Assembly (NCBI GenBank): GCA_030628245.1
Contig: DAOVRI010000041.1
Coordinates: 1 to 11,702 of the forward strand
Origin: Dehalococcoidales bacterium
GTDB taxonomy: Bacteria > Chloroflexota > Dehalococcoidia > Dehalococcoidales > RBG-16-60-22
DNA: 11,702 bases
Reading direction: 5' to 3'
The position numbers and the translations under genes were made by a program. The notes beneath the pieces are model-generated. The model did no database searches. It was not told where the DNA came from and saw only the letters and a program-made list of their open reading frames with translations. Below are positions 1-6,876 of the stretch, one piece after another. Every line of letters starts with the position of its first letter. The stretch's first letter is position 1.

Positions 1-77
1 AAGCCTTCTTAAAAACACCGATAATAAATTCTTTAAAGGATTGAATACAGGCTAACCGTTCAAAATGACTTCAGTAA

Positions 78-221
78 TTAGTTATGCATGACGAATTTAC
101 TATTTACCCAGGCCATCTGCCATTGACCATTGACGGCATAGACATCGACACCTTCGCCTTCTGTGATACGAATGTAAACCTTGACTTCGACTTTGATGGC
201 GAGCCGGGCGGCACCACTCAC
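78..221 (-). CDS. possible small hypothetical protein (47 aa, GTG start)
   Basis: I do not recognise this protein. On the minus strand a short frame opens after a stop at 252-254, with a possible GTG start at 219-221 and a TAA at 78-80, just beyond the end of the selenoprotein gene. The predicted peptide has alternating hydrophobic and charged residues (IKVEVKVYIRIT, then DVYAVNGQWQMAWV), a pattern typical of beta-hairpins and unlike the arginine-rich frames that noise usually gives here. Against it: no clear Shine-Dalgarno site, a non-ATG start and short length. The plus strand is also open in exact codon register (84-284, 66 codons, Asp-rich, also without a ribosome site), so at most one of the two is likely real. 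I prefer the minus frame because it follows the operon direction and has the more protein-like composition. Confidence 0.25.
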   Translation of the reverse strand: MSGAARLAIKVEVKVYIRITEGEGVDVYAVNGQWQMAWVNSKFVMHN

Positions 222-238
222 TACGTGATAAGCGGCAC

Positions 239-730
239 TCAGGTGCCCGTTTCAGGCGAGCTTCGCTTTTCCTCCAGTTCGTAGAGCTTCTCGATAACGA
301 ACTCAACGTATTTATCGCACTTCTCAAAGAGGCCTGACTCTATCGCCCGCTTTCTTGCCTTTTCATCTGTCAATTCTACTCCCATAAGCCCCAGGCACGA
401 AATATCACCGAACTTCTCGTTGAAACTCCCGACCAACTCGGCGGTATCCGCAATAGCCGCTTTCCTCCCCGCTTTGGCTTTCTCTTTTTCATCCGGAGAG
501 CAGCGGTGCCGCAGTCCCAGAGCTATTGCCGCGGCCGATATTGCGCCACAGGGTGCCCGCTGCTGGCCGGCGATTCCGCCATGGAAAGCGGTGCCCGCCC
601 AGAGAAAGTCCTCGTTAACCAGTCCGTATGCTTCCCACATGACCTGCAGGACGGCCGGCCCTCAGTGGCTTCTGTGCTGGTACTCCAGTACTCTCCGTTT
701 GGCTTCCTCAAGCGGTAACTTTAAACTCAT
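239..730 (-). CDS. C-GCAxxG-C-C family redox selenoprotein, in-frame TGA read as selenocysteine
   Basis: This is a putative thiol/selenol redox protein of about 163 residues, of the family with perfectly spaced cysteines often found beside transporter genes. The start is ATG at 728-730, with AAGGAG (738-743) 7 bases upstream, directly against the stop of the preceding permease. The frame then meets TGA at 662-664 (codon 23) and continues open to the TGA at 239-241. Family members read like N-C-A-Q-x-V-L followed by an E-x-Y-G-L type helix. Here the text is H-U-G-P-A-V-L, then MWEAYGL, so the TGA falls on the first conserved Cys. The other family cysteines are present: C61 in PCGAISAA, C112 in DISCLGL and C138 in EKCDKYV; C77 is extra. 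A SECIS-like hairpin follows the TGA. As fourth gene of the ABC operon it may maintain or respond to redox state at the membrane; that role is inferred. The alternative, a nonsense mutation or start at ATG 640, would lose the first redox residue. Confidence 0.85.
633..664 (-). promoter_or_regulatory. Selenocysteine TGA codon and bacterial SECIS-like hairpin
   Basis: The TGA is at 662-664 on the minus strand. Starting 10 bases after it, positions 651-645 pair with 639-633: UCCUGCA against UGUGGGA, 7 pairs of which two are G-U, closing a five-base loop GGUCA (644-640). The loop begins 17 bases after the TGA and has G at its first two positions followed by U. This matches known constraints on bacterial SECIS elements (short stem, small apical loop with an early G, fixed distance from the UGA). 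It also resembles the GGUC apical loop of E. coli fdhF as I remember it. The structure was folded by eye, not with an energy model. Confidence 0.75.
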
Positions 731-743
731 AAAACATCTCCTT

Positions 744-1997
744 TTACGCGGCGCTGGTGCGGAACCGCCAGACGGCTACCGCCCCGAAGACCGCGGCGAA
801 TCCCAGCAGGGCTAGCATATTCGGCACCGCAGAACTGAAATCGGCGCCAAAGACCATCAGCTTATTGAACCCGGAGGTCGCCCAGGCGTGGGGGGTTATC
901 CTGGCGATAGTCTGGAGCCAGTCCGGGTAGAGGAAAAACGGCCACCAGCACCCGCCGAGGGGTGCCAGCAACAGCCCCGTAATGGTAGCCAGCGAGCCCG
1001 CGCTGCGCTGCGTCCTGGCCAGTGTCGCCAGCATCACGGCAAAGGCCGAGGACATAATGACCATCAGTATAGAGAGGATGATAACGGCCAGCGGGGACAA
1101 TCCCAGGTCGACATTAAAAGCCAGGATGCCCACCACCCAGAATATGACTATCTGTATCAGGCCCCGGAGTGCCGTACCGGTAAAGACACCCCCCAGAATG
1201 GACTCCCGCCTTACCGAAGTAGCCAGCAGCCGCTCCAGGGTATGGTTCTGGCGCTCGCGAACGAGTGTCTCCGCGGTCACGGCGGCGGCAAAAAAGACAA
1301 ACATAACAAGGTAGCCGGGAATTACGAAGTTAGCGGGATTTTCCGCCTCTACTTCGCCCACCTTCTCCGTCCTGAATGTTACGTAAGACGCCTCCGCCCC
1401 CGCGGCACCCGCGGCAAAAAGTTCGTTCATTATCTGCTGAACGGCCGTATTGATACTGGCGGTATCAGCCGGTATGACGCCGCCCTCGACCATGAGCGCC
1501 ACACTGGAATTGATAATTACCTGGTGCGTACCAATTTGCGAAGAGATAGCTCCGGCCAGACCGTTCAGGGCCGCCCGGGCATTGACGTTACCGGCATCGG
1601 CAAACACCTCAAGCTGCGTGCCGGAACCCGTCATCAACGCCTGCGTAAAATCAGCCGGAAAGGCGATAAAACCGTCCAGTTCCCCATCCTCGACGGCCCG
1701 GCGGGCTTCATCGTAGTCCCTGTCCCAGACCATCTTCGGCGCGCCGGGACCCAGCTGAGACTTGTCCATGGTTTCCATGGCGCCGATTATCTGGTGGCTC
1801 AGGCCGCCGGCCGCCTCGAGGGTGACCATATGCAGTTCCATCCGCTCGTCCTCGCTGCCGACACCACCCAGGAGAAAGCTGAATAAAATGATGAACAGGA
1901 AGGGGAAACCTATGAAGAAAAACACCGCGGCGCGGTCTTTGGTAAAGATTTTCAGGTCTTTCAGGGCGATAAACCAGATATGCTTGAGATTCTTCAT
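744..1997 (-). CDS. ABC-2 type transporter permease (second membrane subunit)
   Basis: This 417-residue integral membrane protein is one of two permeases of an ABC exporter of the ABC-2 superfamily. One hydrophobic helix near residues 24-44 is followed by a long extracytoplasmic domain (about 48-220). A C-terminal membrane block then has helices near 225-243, 275-294, 301-325, 335-350 and 393-411. The coupling segment RERQNHTLERLLAT (247-260) is the typical cytoplasmic loop after the second helix, and GGCWWPFF (348-355) is a motif common in this permease group. It starts 6 bases after the upstream permease stop and shares its architecture, so the two probably form a heterodimer driven by the ATPase at 3190-3939. 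Substrate is unknown; drugs, lipids or peptides are typical for the family. Its stop TAA (744-746) abuts the ribosome site of the selenoprotein, supporting co-transcription. Confidence 0.9.
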   Translation of the reverse strand: MKNLKHIWFIALKDLKIFTKDRAAVFFFIGFPFLFIILFSFLLGGVGSEDERMELHMVTLEAAGGLSHQIIGAMETMDKSQLGPGAPKMVWDRDYDEARRAVEDGELDGFIAFPADFTQALMTGSGTQLEVFADAGNVNARAALNGLAGAISSQIGTHQVIINSSVALMVEGGVIPADTASINTAVQQIMNELFAAGAAGAEASYVTFRTEKVGEVEAENPANFVIPGYLVMFVFFAAAVTAETLVRERQNHTLERLLATSVRRESILGGVFTGTALRGLIQIVIFWVVGILAFNVDLGLSPLAVIILSILMVIMSSAFAVMLATLARTQRSAGSLATITGLLLAPLGGCWWPFFLYPDWLQTIARITPHAWATSGFNKLMVFGADFSSAVPNMLALLGFAAVFGAVAVWRFRTSAA

Positions 1998-2003
1998 GAC
2001 TTC

Positions 2004-3182
2004 TTATTTACTCCCCGGTAAAACCTTGAAAATAAGTCGGCTGATAGCCAGTCCCACGACGCAGATTCCCGCCAGCACCACCAGCTGCCAGACGGTATCG
2101 CCCAGAGAGCCACCCTCGGCCACCACCGTCCTGAGGGCATCATTGGCATAGGTACTGATGGACGCCTTGCCGACAGTAGCCAGTATCGAGCCTTCGGACA
2201 CCTGGAAGAAGGTGCCGCCCATCATGACCATAACCATCGTGAAGACGACGGCAATCCAGACGGAACCGTCTTCGCTGCGGGCGATTGAGGCGATTATCAG
2301 ACCCAGGGCGGCGGCCGCCGCCGCGAAAATAAGGCAAATAATTAAAGAGGCTATAAAAGAGAGCGGGGTGAAAAGCTGAAAAACGGCGTAAGACAGGCCC
2401 AGCAGTATGAGTGTCTGCACGAAGCCCTTGGCGACACTGGCCAGAAACTTGCCGAAGAAAAGCTCGTTCGCACTGAGCCGGGTGGTGAGTAACCGCTCCA
2501 GCGTGCCCCGCTTGCGCTCTTCCACTATCGTCCTGGCGCTCAGAGCCAGCGCGAAGAGAACGTACATGGTAACGATACCCGGCAGGAACTGGCTGATGAA
2601 ATCCGGGCTGCCGCCTACAACCTCTTCAACAACACCCACCGCCGGCTGTCCCCGCTCTTCTTCCAGGAACTGCTGCACCGTAACATCGATGCGGTCTTCA
2701 GGAATTCCCGTGCCCTCCAGATTGCTTTTCACCTGGTCACGCACCTGGAATTCCTGGTTCATCTCCTCGGCCACGCTGCGGGCGATGCTGGCGAGAATCT
2801 GGCCTTCCTGCCCGCCGTTGCCCCGCTGTTTAAAGACAAGCTCCGCTTTATTTCCAGAGGCCAGCGTCTCCGAGAAGCCTGCGGGAATAACAAGGGCCAA
2901 TAGTAAATCGGACCTTTCCAGCTTGGCATCTGCCTCCGTCGCCGTCAGCAACTCGACGTCGATGCCTTCGACTTCATCCAGCTGCTCCACGAAGAGTGTG
3001 GAATAGTTTCCGCCATCTTCGTTCACGATAACGGCGGTGGCTTCGAACAGGGTCTGCCCCCCGAAGGCGCCGTACATCAGGGCGAAGGTAACGATAGGCA
3101 GGAGCAGGCCGAAAGCCAGGTCGCCCTTATCCTGCAAATACAGTTTAACTTCATTCAGGGTAATGTATAATGCTCTTTTCAT
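2004..3182 (-). CDS. ABC-2 type transporter permease (first membrane subunit)
   Basis: This 392-residue membrane subunit of the same ABC exporter has a short cytoplasmic N-terminus and a first membrane helix at about 22-40. An extracytoplasmic domain of about 150 residues (43-195) follows. Then come five helices near 197-217, 247-270, 274-299 (very Ala/Ile-rich), 307-325 and 366-386. The cytoplasmic segment VEERKRGTLERLLTTRLS (220-237) is the standard ABC-2 coupling region and closely parallels the one in the next permease. The ATG (3180-3182) begins 7 bases after the ATPase stop; its ribosome site is weak (GGA only), consistent with translational coupling. With the other permease it should form the channel. 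The transported compound cannot be inferred from sequence. Confidence 0.9.
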   Translation of the reverse strand: MKRALYITLNEVKLYLQDKGDLAFGLLLPIVTFALMYGAFGGQTLFEATAVIVNEDGGNYSTLFVEQLDEVEGIDVELLTATEADAKLERSDLLLALVIPAGFSETLASGNKAELVFKQRGNGGQEGQILASIARSVAEEMNQEFQVRDQVKSNLEGTGIPEDRIDVTVQQFLEEERGQPAVGVVEEVVGGSPDFISQFLPGIVTMYVLFALALSARTIVEERKRGTLERLLTTRLSANELFFGKFLASVAKGFVQTLILLGLSYAVFQLFTPLSFIASLIICLIFAAAAAALGLIIASIARSEDGSVWIAVVFTMVMVMMGGTFFQVSEGSILATVGKASISTYANDALRTVVAEGGSLGDTVWQLVVLAGICVVGLAISRLIFKVLPGSK

Positions 3183-3189
3183 GTTCCGG

Positions 3190-3939
3190 TTAATCTCGCA
3201 GGCTGCGACCAGTCAGTTTCAGGAAAACATCTTCCATGGTGACCTGCTCCGGCGACCCTATCTGCGACTTGAGTTTATACGGCGTATCCAGCGTAATTAT
3301 CTGCCCGCCGTCCATAATAGCCACACGCTGGCAGAGGCGGTCGGCTTCTTCCATATAGTGCGTGGTGTAGAGAATGGTCATGCCCTTTTTCTGAAGACCC
3401 AGGATGTTCTCATAAATATGATTTCGCGACTGCGGGTCAATACCGACGGTCGGCTCGTCCAGGAAGAGAAGCTGAGGATTGCCCATAAGGGCAATGGCCA
3501 GATTGATACGCCTTTTCATACCCCCGGAAAACTTGGCCACCTTCCCCCTGGCTCTATCCTCCAGTCCCATCAGCTCCAGATTGGTCATAGCCTGGGCCCG
3601 GGCCTCGTCACCATTCAGTCCCGCCATTCGACCGAAGAAGACCATATTATCGAGGGCGGAGAGGTCTTCGTAAAGTGCCAGGTCCTGAGGGCAGACCCCG
3701 ATGATACGGCGGACAGCCTCGGCATCCCGCCGTATGGAGTGGCCTCCTATGGTAGCGTCGCCGCTGTCGGCTCCCAGGACCGTGGACAGCATGCGGATGG
3801 TCGTTGTTTTGCCGGCGCCGTTGGGTCCCAGGAGGCCGAAGATTTCGCCCTTCTCGATAGAGAACGAAACACCGTTGACCGCCTTGAACTCATTGAAGCT
3901 TTTATGAAGGTCTTTTACCACCAGAAATTCCTCAGCCAT
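3190..3939 (-). CDS. ABC transporter ATP-binding protein (ABC-2 exporter type)
   Basis: This 249-residue ATPase powers the exporter formed with the two downstream permeases. The motifs are complete: Walker A GPNGAGKTT (38-46), Q-loop in GVCPQD (81-86), ABC signature FSGGM (137-141), Walker B LLFLDEP (157-163) with the catalytic Glu, D-loop GIDPQ (166-170) and switch His in TTHYMEEA (192-199). Signature and overall character resemble the daunorubicin/DrrA and CcmA-like export ATPases, but it lacks a long C-terminal extension. It is the first gene of the operon and has its own promoter about 50 bases upstream. The start ATG (3937-3939) is preceded by a G-rich tract and AAGGA very close to the codon, so the ribosome site is not ideally spaced, but the protein begins at the normal place for the family. 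Confidence 0.93.
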   Translation of the reverse strand: MAEEFLVVKDLHKSFNEFKAVNGVSFSIEKGEIFGLLGPNGAGKTTTIRMLSTVLGADSGDATIGGHSIRRDAEAVRRIIGVCPQDLALYEDLSALDNMVFFGRMAGLNGDEARAQAMTNLELMGLEDRARGKVAKFSGGMKRRINLAIALMGNPQLLFLDEPTVGIDPQSRNHIYENILGLQKKGMTILYTTHYMEEADRLCQRVAIMDGGQIITLDTPYKLKSQIGSPEQVTMEDVFLKLTGRSLRD

Positions 3940-3987
3940 GTCCTTACCCCCGCTTTCCCTGACTGAAAAAGATAATATATTTGACGT

Positions 3988-4017
3988 ATTATATACTGTG
4001 CAATACTATGGTTACAA
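3988..4017 (-). promoter_or_regulatory. Probable sigma70-type promoter of the ABC exporter/selenoprotein operon
   Basis: Read on the minus strand, -35 TTGTAA (4012-4017) and -10 TATAAT (3988-3993, full consensus) are separated by 18 bases, upstream of the ATPase start at 3939. An alternative pair, TTGCAC with TATATT, overlaps it slightly further downstream, also with 18 bases between. The AT-rich patch stands out from surrounding GC-rich coding sequence. Confidence 0.55.
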
Positions 4018-4062
4018 GACGCCAAGAATAAAGTTTTTTACCGCAATTTACCCCTGAAATAA

Positions 4063-4090
4063 CGAGGCCTCCAATCTAATGGAGGCCTCG
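4063..4090 (-). terminator. Terminator hairpin downstream of the AOR gene
   Basis: There is a perfect 11-bp inverted repeat: CGAGGCCTCCA (4063-4073) and TGGAGGCCTCG (4080-4090) around a 6-base loop. It lies 24 bases beyond the AOR stop codon. In the direction of the AOR gene it is followed by a short U-rich stretch (GTTATTTC), so it is probably a Rho-independent terminator, though with a weak U tract. The plus-strand side lacks a U run. Confidence 0.75.
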
Positions 4091-4114
4091 TATAAAATCC
4101 GGTTCTTGTATTTA

Positions 4115-5962
4115 TTAGGGCCAGAGCACTTTAGCCACGTCGTCCAGACCGAGTTCCAGCAGCTTTTCCTTACTGGGCTTGCCGGTCATGCGGTCCCAGC
4201 CCCGTTCCGCGTAGTATTCATTATAAAGGTCGTCCTCATTCAATGTTATCCCGGCGCGGGGGCCTTCTGTCTTCGGCGGTATGCCCATCATCCTGTCCGG
4301 GAACTTCCACGGCGTTTTCAAACCTTCGCGGATATTGAAGGCCTGCTTCATAGTATCTATCCGTTCCCCGGTCTTGAGCATCTCCTCCTTGGTAATGTCC
4401 CAGCCGGTGATGGTCTGCAAGGCCTCAATGAGCTGGTCAAAATGGCTATAACCGTCTCCAAACGCAATCATGCACACCCCGATGGCGTTATAGACCTGAG
4501 TTAAATCGCTACCGTACTTATGCGGCTTGCCTCTTCCCTTTAAGGAGGTCGGGTCGTACTCGGGCATAACCCCTTCCGGGTATGGCCCCTCCCCGGCCTG
4601 GGTATGGCGTCCCGGGGTCGGCTCCGCGCCGTAGCCTATGGCAAAGGCATGCCCGCCTCTTGAGTCATGCGCCGGGAACTCCTGCCCCGCGACATGCATG
4701 GCGTATTTCTCCGAACCCTTACCGATTCTCTCGGCGGCTTTCTTAACGCCATCGGCGATAATATCGCCGAATCCCTCGCGTTTAGCCAGTTTCTCCAACA
4801 TGGCCACGATGGATTTGTGGTTTCCCCAGGTCATCTCGATGCCGTCGGTATCTTCCTTGGTGAGGATGCCGTTTTCGTAGCACTCGATGGTAAAGGCGAT
4901 GCTGGCCCCGGCGGAAATGGTGTCCAGACCGTAGCGATTGCAGATATCATTTATCTTGATTATTGAGGCCAGGTTATTATTCAGGCAGTTGGACCCGAAC
5001 ATCGCCAGCGTCTCGTACTCGGGCTTATGGGCACCTGCCTCGTATTTATATTCGCCTGTTCCCGCTTTCATGTGCCCACCGCAGGCTATGGGACAGTGCC
5101 AGCAGCCGTATTTTCTCTCCTGCTCTGCAATCACCGGGTCACCACTGATATCTTTATAATCAGGAAAATCAACAACCACCGCACCACCCCAGTTCTTGCA
5201 AGGCGCATCATCGGACTCGCAACTCATGTTAAAGAGAAACGGAGTCCCGTAGTGACCGATAAACTCCGCCCGCGGACCCATATTCGCCAGGTGCCTCTTT
5301 CTCATTTCCTTGGACTTTTCCACATCGGCGACGGGCACCTTTATGCTGCCTTTAACAGCAATTGCCTTGAGCTTCTTGGAACCCATGACGGCCCCCAGCC
5401 CGGAGCGAGCGGCCGCGCGTCCCTTGTTATTCATCACTGCGGCGATGAGAGATACCTTCTCCCCCGCCGGGCCGAGACAGGCAACCTCCAGGTCTTTACC
5501 ATGCGCCTCCCTGAGTATATCCTGGGTATCGAAGGAGTCCTTGCCCCAGAGATGGGCCGCGTCTTTAAGCTCGGCCTTGCCATTATCAATCAAGAGATAG
5601 ACGGGCTTGTCCGATATGCCGGTGAAAAATACCGCGTCATAGCCGGCGAATTTCAGGAACGGGCCGATATTACCGCCGGAATTGGCGTCACCCCAGCCCC
5701 CCGTCAGCGGCGACTTGCCTACCATGACATACCGTGAGCCGCCCATAGCATCGGTGCCGGTGAGGACACCGGTGGTCATACCCAGGATGGCGTCCGGTCC
5801 CAGCGGGTCGACGCCGGCTTTCTGCCGGCTGAACAGAATCCTGGCCCCCAGGCCGTAACCCCCCAGAAATTCCCGCCCCATTTTTTCGTCGAGCGGTTCG
5901 TCCTTAAGCTGTTTCTCGGAAAGATCCACCCATAGTATCTTTCCCATAAAGCCATGTGCCAT
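4115..5962 (-). CDS. Aldehyde:ferredoxin oxidoreductase family protein (tungsten/molybdenum-pterin enzyme)
   Basis: This is a complete 615-residue AOR family enzyme; members oxidise aldehydes to carboxylic acids and pass electrons to ferredoxin in the cytoplasm, using a bis-pterin tungsten or molybdenum site and one [4Fe-4S] cluster. The N-terminal pterin-binding domain has GKILWVDLS (7-15), FLGGYGLGA (32-40), KSPLTGGWGDANSGG (83-97) and KFAGYD (104-109). The cluster ligands are the typical CxxCxxxC at C287, C290 and C294, with the distal Cys in GVCMIAF (C497). KPEYETLAMFGSNC (313-326) is a standard family segment. Length is normal. The start is set by AAGGAGG (5969-5975), 6 bases before ATG 5960-5962. 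It stands alone between its own promoter and terminator and is divergent to the CoA-transferase genes. Specificity cannot be assigned: no ferredoxin-like partner subunit is adjacent. Confidence 0.93.
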   Translation of the reverse strand: MAHGFMGKILWVDLSEKQLKDEPLDEKMGREFLGGYGLGARILFSRQKAGVDPLGPDAILGMTTGVLTGTDAMGGSRYVMVGKSPLTGGWGDANSGGNIGPFLKFAGYDAVFFTGISDKPVYLLIDNGKAELKDAAHLWGKDSFDTQDILREAHGKDLEVACLGPAGEKVSLIAAVMNNKGRAAARSGLGAVMGSKKLKAIAVKGSIKVPVADVEKSKEMRKRHLANMGPRAEFIGHYGTPFLFNMSCESDDAPCKNWGGAVVVDFPDYKDISGDPVIAEQERKYGCWHCPIACGGHMKAGTGEYKYEAGAHKPEYETLAMFGSNCLNNNLASIIKINDICNRYGLDTISAGASIAFTIECYENGILTKEDTDGIEMTWGNHKSIVAMLEKLAKREGFGDIIADGVKKAAERIGKGSEKYAMHVAGQEFPAHDSRGGHAFAIGYGAEPTPGRHTQAGEGPYPEGVMPEYDPTSLKGRGKPHKYGSDLTQVYNAIGVCMIAFGDGYSHFDQLIEALQTITGWDITKEEMLKTGERIDTMKQAFNIREGLKTPWKFPDRMMGIPPKTEGPRAGITLNEDDLYNEYYAERGWDRMTGKPSKEKLLELGLDDVAKVLWP

Positions 5963-6000
5963 TCTTTTCCTCCTTGTTTTTAAAATGCTGAACTATTTCA

Positions 6001-6015
6001 GGACTGAATAAGTCC
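6001..6015 (-). promoter_or_regulatory. Small hairpin in the AOR mRNA leader
   Basis: GGACT and AGTCC form a 5-bp stem around a five-base loop within the roughly 70-base leader between the AOR promoter and its ribosome site. Overlapping short alternatives (TTCAG/CTGAA, TGAA/TTCA) are possible. It may only affect mRNA stability; I see no known riboswitch. Confidence 0.25.
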
Positions 6016-6041
6016 GGGGCTGCTGGTTTGTTCCGTCTTAG

Positions 6042-6070
6042 AATATACACTGCCTCCTGATTATTGTCAA
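6042..6070 (-). promoter_or_regulatory. Strong sigma70-type promoter of the AOR gene
   Basis: On the minus strand, -35 TTGACA (6065-6070, consensus) and -10 TATATT (6042-6047) are separated by exactly 17 bases. Transcription would start near 6034, leaving a leader of about 70 bases before the AOR start. The -35 overlaps a 7-bp dyad (6061-6077). Confidence 0.75.
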
Positions 6071-6077
6071 ACAATAA
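6061..6077. promoter_or_regulatory. Operator-like dyad over the AOR -35 element
   Basis: TTATTGT (6061-6067) and ACAATAA (6071-6077) form a perfect 7-bp inverted repeat with a 3-base spacer, covering the AOR -35 hexamer. The position is that of a classic repressor site. No regulator gene lies in the window, so the binding protein is unknown. Confidence 0.5.
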
Positions 6078-6079
6078 GG

Positions 6080-6113
6080 CAGGCCGTGAGTAAAATTGAC
6101 GTTAAACGGCCTG
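6080..6113. promoter_or_regulatory. Inverted repeat flanking the CoA-transferase -35 element
   Basis: CAGGCCGT (6080-6087) and ACGGCCTG (6106-6113) are perfect 8-bp inverted arms with an 18-base interval. The interval contains the -35 hexamer of the rightward promoter, and the right arm lies in its -35/-10 spacer. The two half-sites could be contacted by one regulator or form a stem in any antisense transcript. Confidence 0.4.
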
Positions 6114-6124
6114 AGATGTAAAAT
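6096..6124 (+). promoter_or_regulatory. Sigma70-type promoter of the CoA-transferase operon
   Basis: -35 TTGACG (6096-6101) and -10 TAAAAT (6119-6124) are separated by exactly 17 bases and match consensus at 5 of 6 positions each. The expected transcription start near 6131 leaves a leader of about 30 bases before the ATG at 6163. It is back to back with the AOR promoter. Confidence 0.7.
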
Positions 6125-6162
6125 CAGTCCCAGTTGCACAGAAACGCTTGATGAGGTTAAAA

Positions 6163-6876
6163 ATGACGATAAACAAGATATTTAACAGCTGCGATGAAGC
6201 CGTAGCCGATATTTTCGACGGCGCTACCGTCATGATAGGCGGTTTCGGCTCCTACGGCGGCCTGCCCATCAACCTCATCGTCGCCCTGTCCAAGCAGGGA
6301 GCGAAGGCCCTTACCATCATCGCCAACATGGGCGGAGTCGGCTACGAACTCAGCCACCGCATCAAACCGGGTGGATATCAGGACTCCGGCATCCTCTTCG
6401 AGAACGGCCAGGTCAGGAAATTCATCGGGTCGGTGCCCGCCCTCGGCGGCATGCCACCCACCTCTCCCCTCGAAAGACTGTTCAATGAAGGCAAGGTGGA
6501 AATCGAAATGGTGCCGCAGGGCACCCTGGCGGAGAGGCTACGGGGCGGGGCCGGAGGACTGGGCGGGTTCTATACGCCGGTGGGCGTCGGTACTACCGTC
6601 GAGGAAGGCAAAGAAAAGAAAGTCATCAACGGCCGGGAGTATATTCTGGAACTGCCCCTTACCGCCGATTTCGCCCTGATTAAGGCGCATAAGGCCGATG
6701 CCGTGGGAAACCTGGTGTACCGGCAAACGGCAAGGTGCTTCAATCCGGTTATGGCTATGGCGGCTAAAACCACCATAGTTGAAGTCGATGAGATGGTGCC
6801 GACCGGCCGGCTCGACCCGGAGGTTATCGTCACCCCCCATATTTACGTTAACCGCATCGTGGAGGTGCCGGCATGA
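6163..6876 (+). CDS. Class I CoA-transferase subunit A (3-oxoacid CoA-transferase type)
   Basis: This 237-residue alpha subunit belongs to a heteromeric class I CoA-transferase, which moves CoA between an acyl-CoA donor and a free carboxylic acid. The N-terminus carries the family glycine motif GGFGSYGGLP (26-35). The C-terminus has the characteristic VEVDEMVPTG ... LDPEVIVTP ... YVNRIVE run of SCOT/AtoD-like alpha chains; length is typical. The ATG at 6163 is chosen because GAGG (6153-6156) lies 6 bases upstream and the protein then starts as in relatives; TTG 6148 and ATG 6151 are in frame but lack a ribosome site. Its stop overlaps the next start (ATGA at 6873-6876), so subunits A and B are translationally coupled. 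Acid specificity is unknown; acetoacetate, other 3-oxoacids or short fatty acids are possible. Confidence 0.92.
   Translation: MTINKIFNSCDEAVADIFDGATVMIGGFGSYGGLPINLIVALSKQGAKALTIIANMGGVGYELSHRIKPGGYQDSGILFENGQVRKFIGSVPALGGMPPTSPLERLFNEGKVEIEMVPQGTLAERLRGGAGGLGGFYTPVGVGTTVEEGKEKKVINGREYILELPLTADFALIKAHKADAVGNLVYRQTARCFNPVMAMAAKTTIVEVDEMVPTGRLDPEVIVTPHIYVNRIVEVPA

Noticed and set aside
662..664. Reading the TGA as a disabling nonsense mutation (pseudogene)
   Set aside because: Both sides of the TGA are intact, the TGA sits on the redox Cys column and a SECIS-like hairpin follows; a random stop would not be expected to meet all three.
420..815. Plus-strand frame of 131 codons over the selenoprotein and permease end
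   Set aside because: Composition is Ala/Ser/Arg-rich noise and it opposes the selenoprotein frame, which has family cysteines, a ribosome site and a SECIS-like element.
888..1886. A 332-codon open frame on the plus strand opposite the second permease
   Set aside because: It lies wholly antisense to a well-supported membrane protein, has a Gln/Arg/His-rich composition without domains, and has no ribosome site; it follows from the GC-rich codons of the real gene.
3037..3966. A 309-codon plus-strand frame spanning the ATPase gene
   Set aside because: It is antisense to the ATPase, whose Walker and signature motifs are intact; no domain signature in the antisense product.
3981..4008. Rightward promoter-like TTGACG in the gap before the AOR gene end
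   Set aside because: No plus-strand gene follows; it would only transcribe antisense into the AOR gene, and the AT-rich patch is better explained by the leftward operon promoter.
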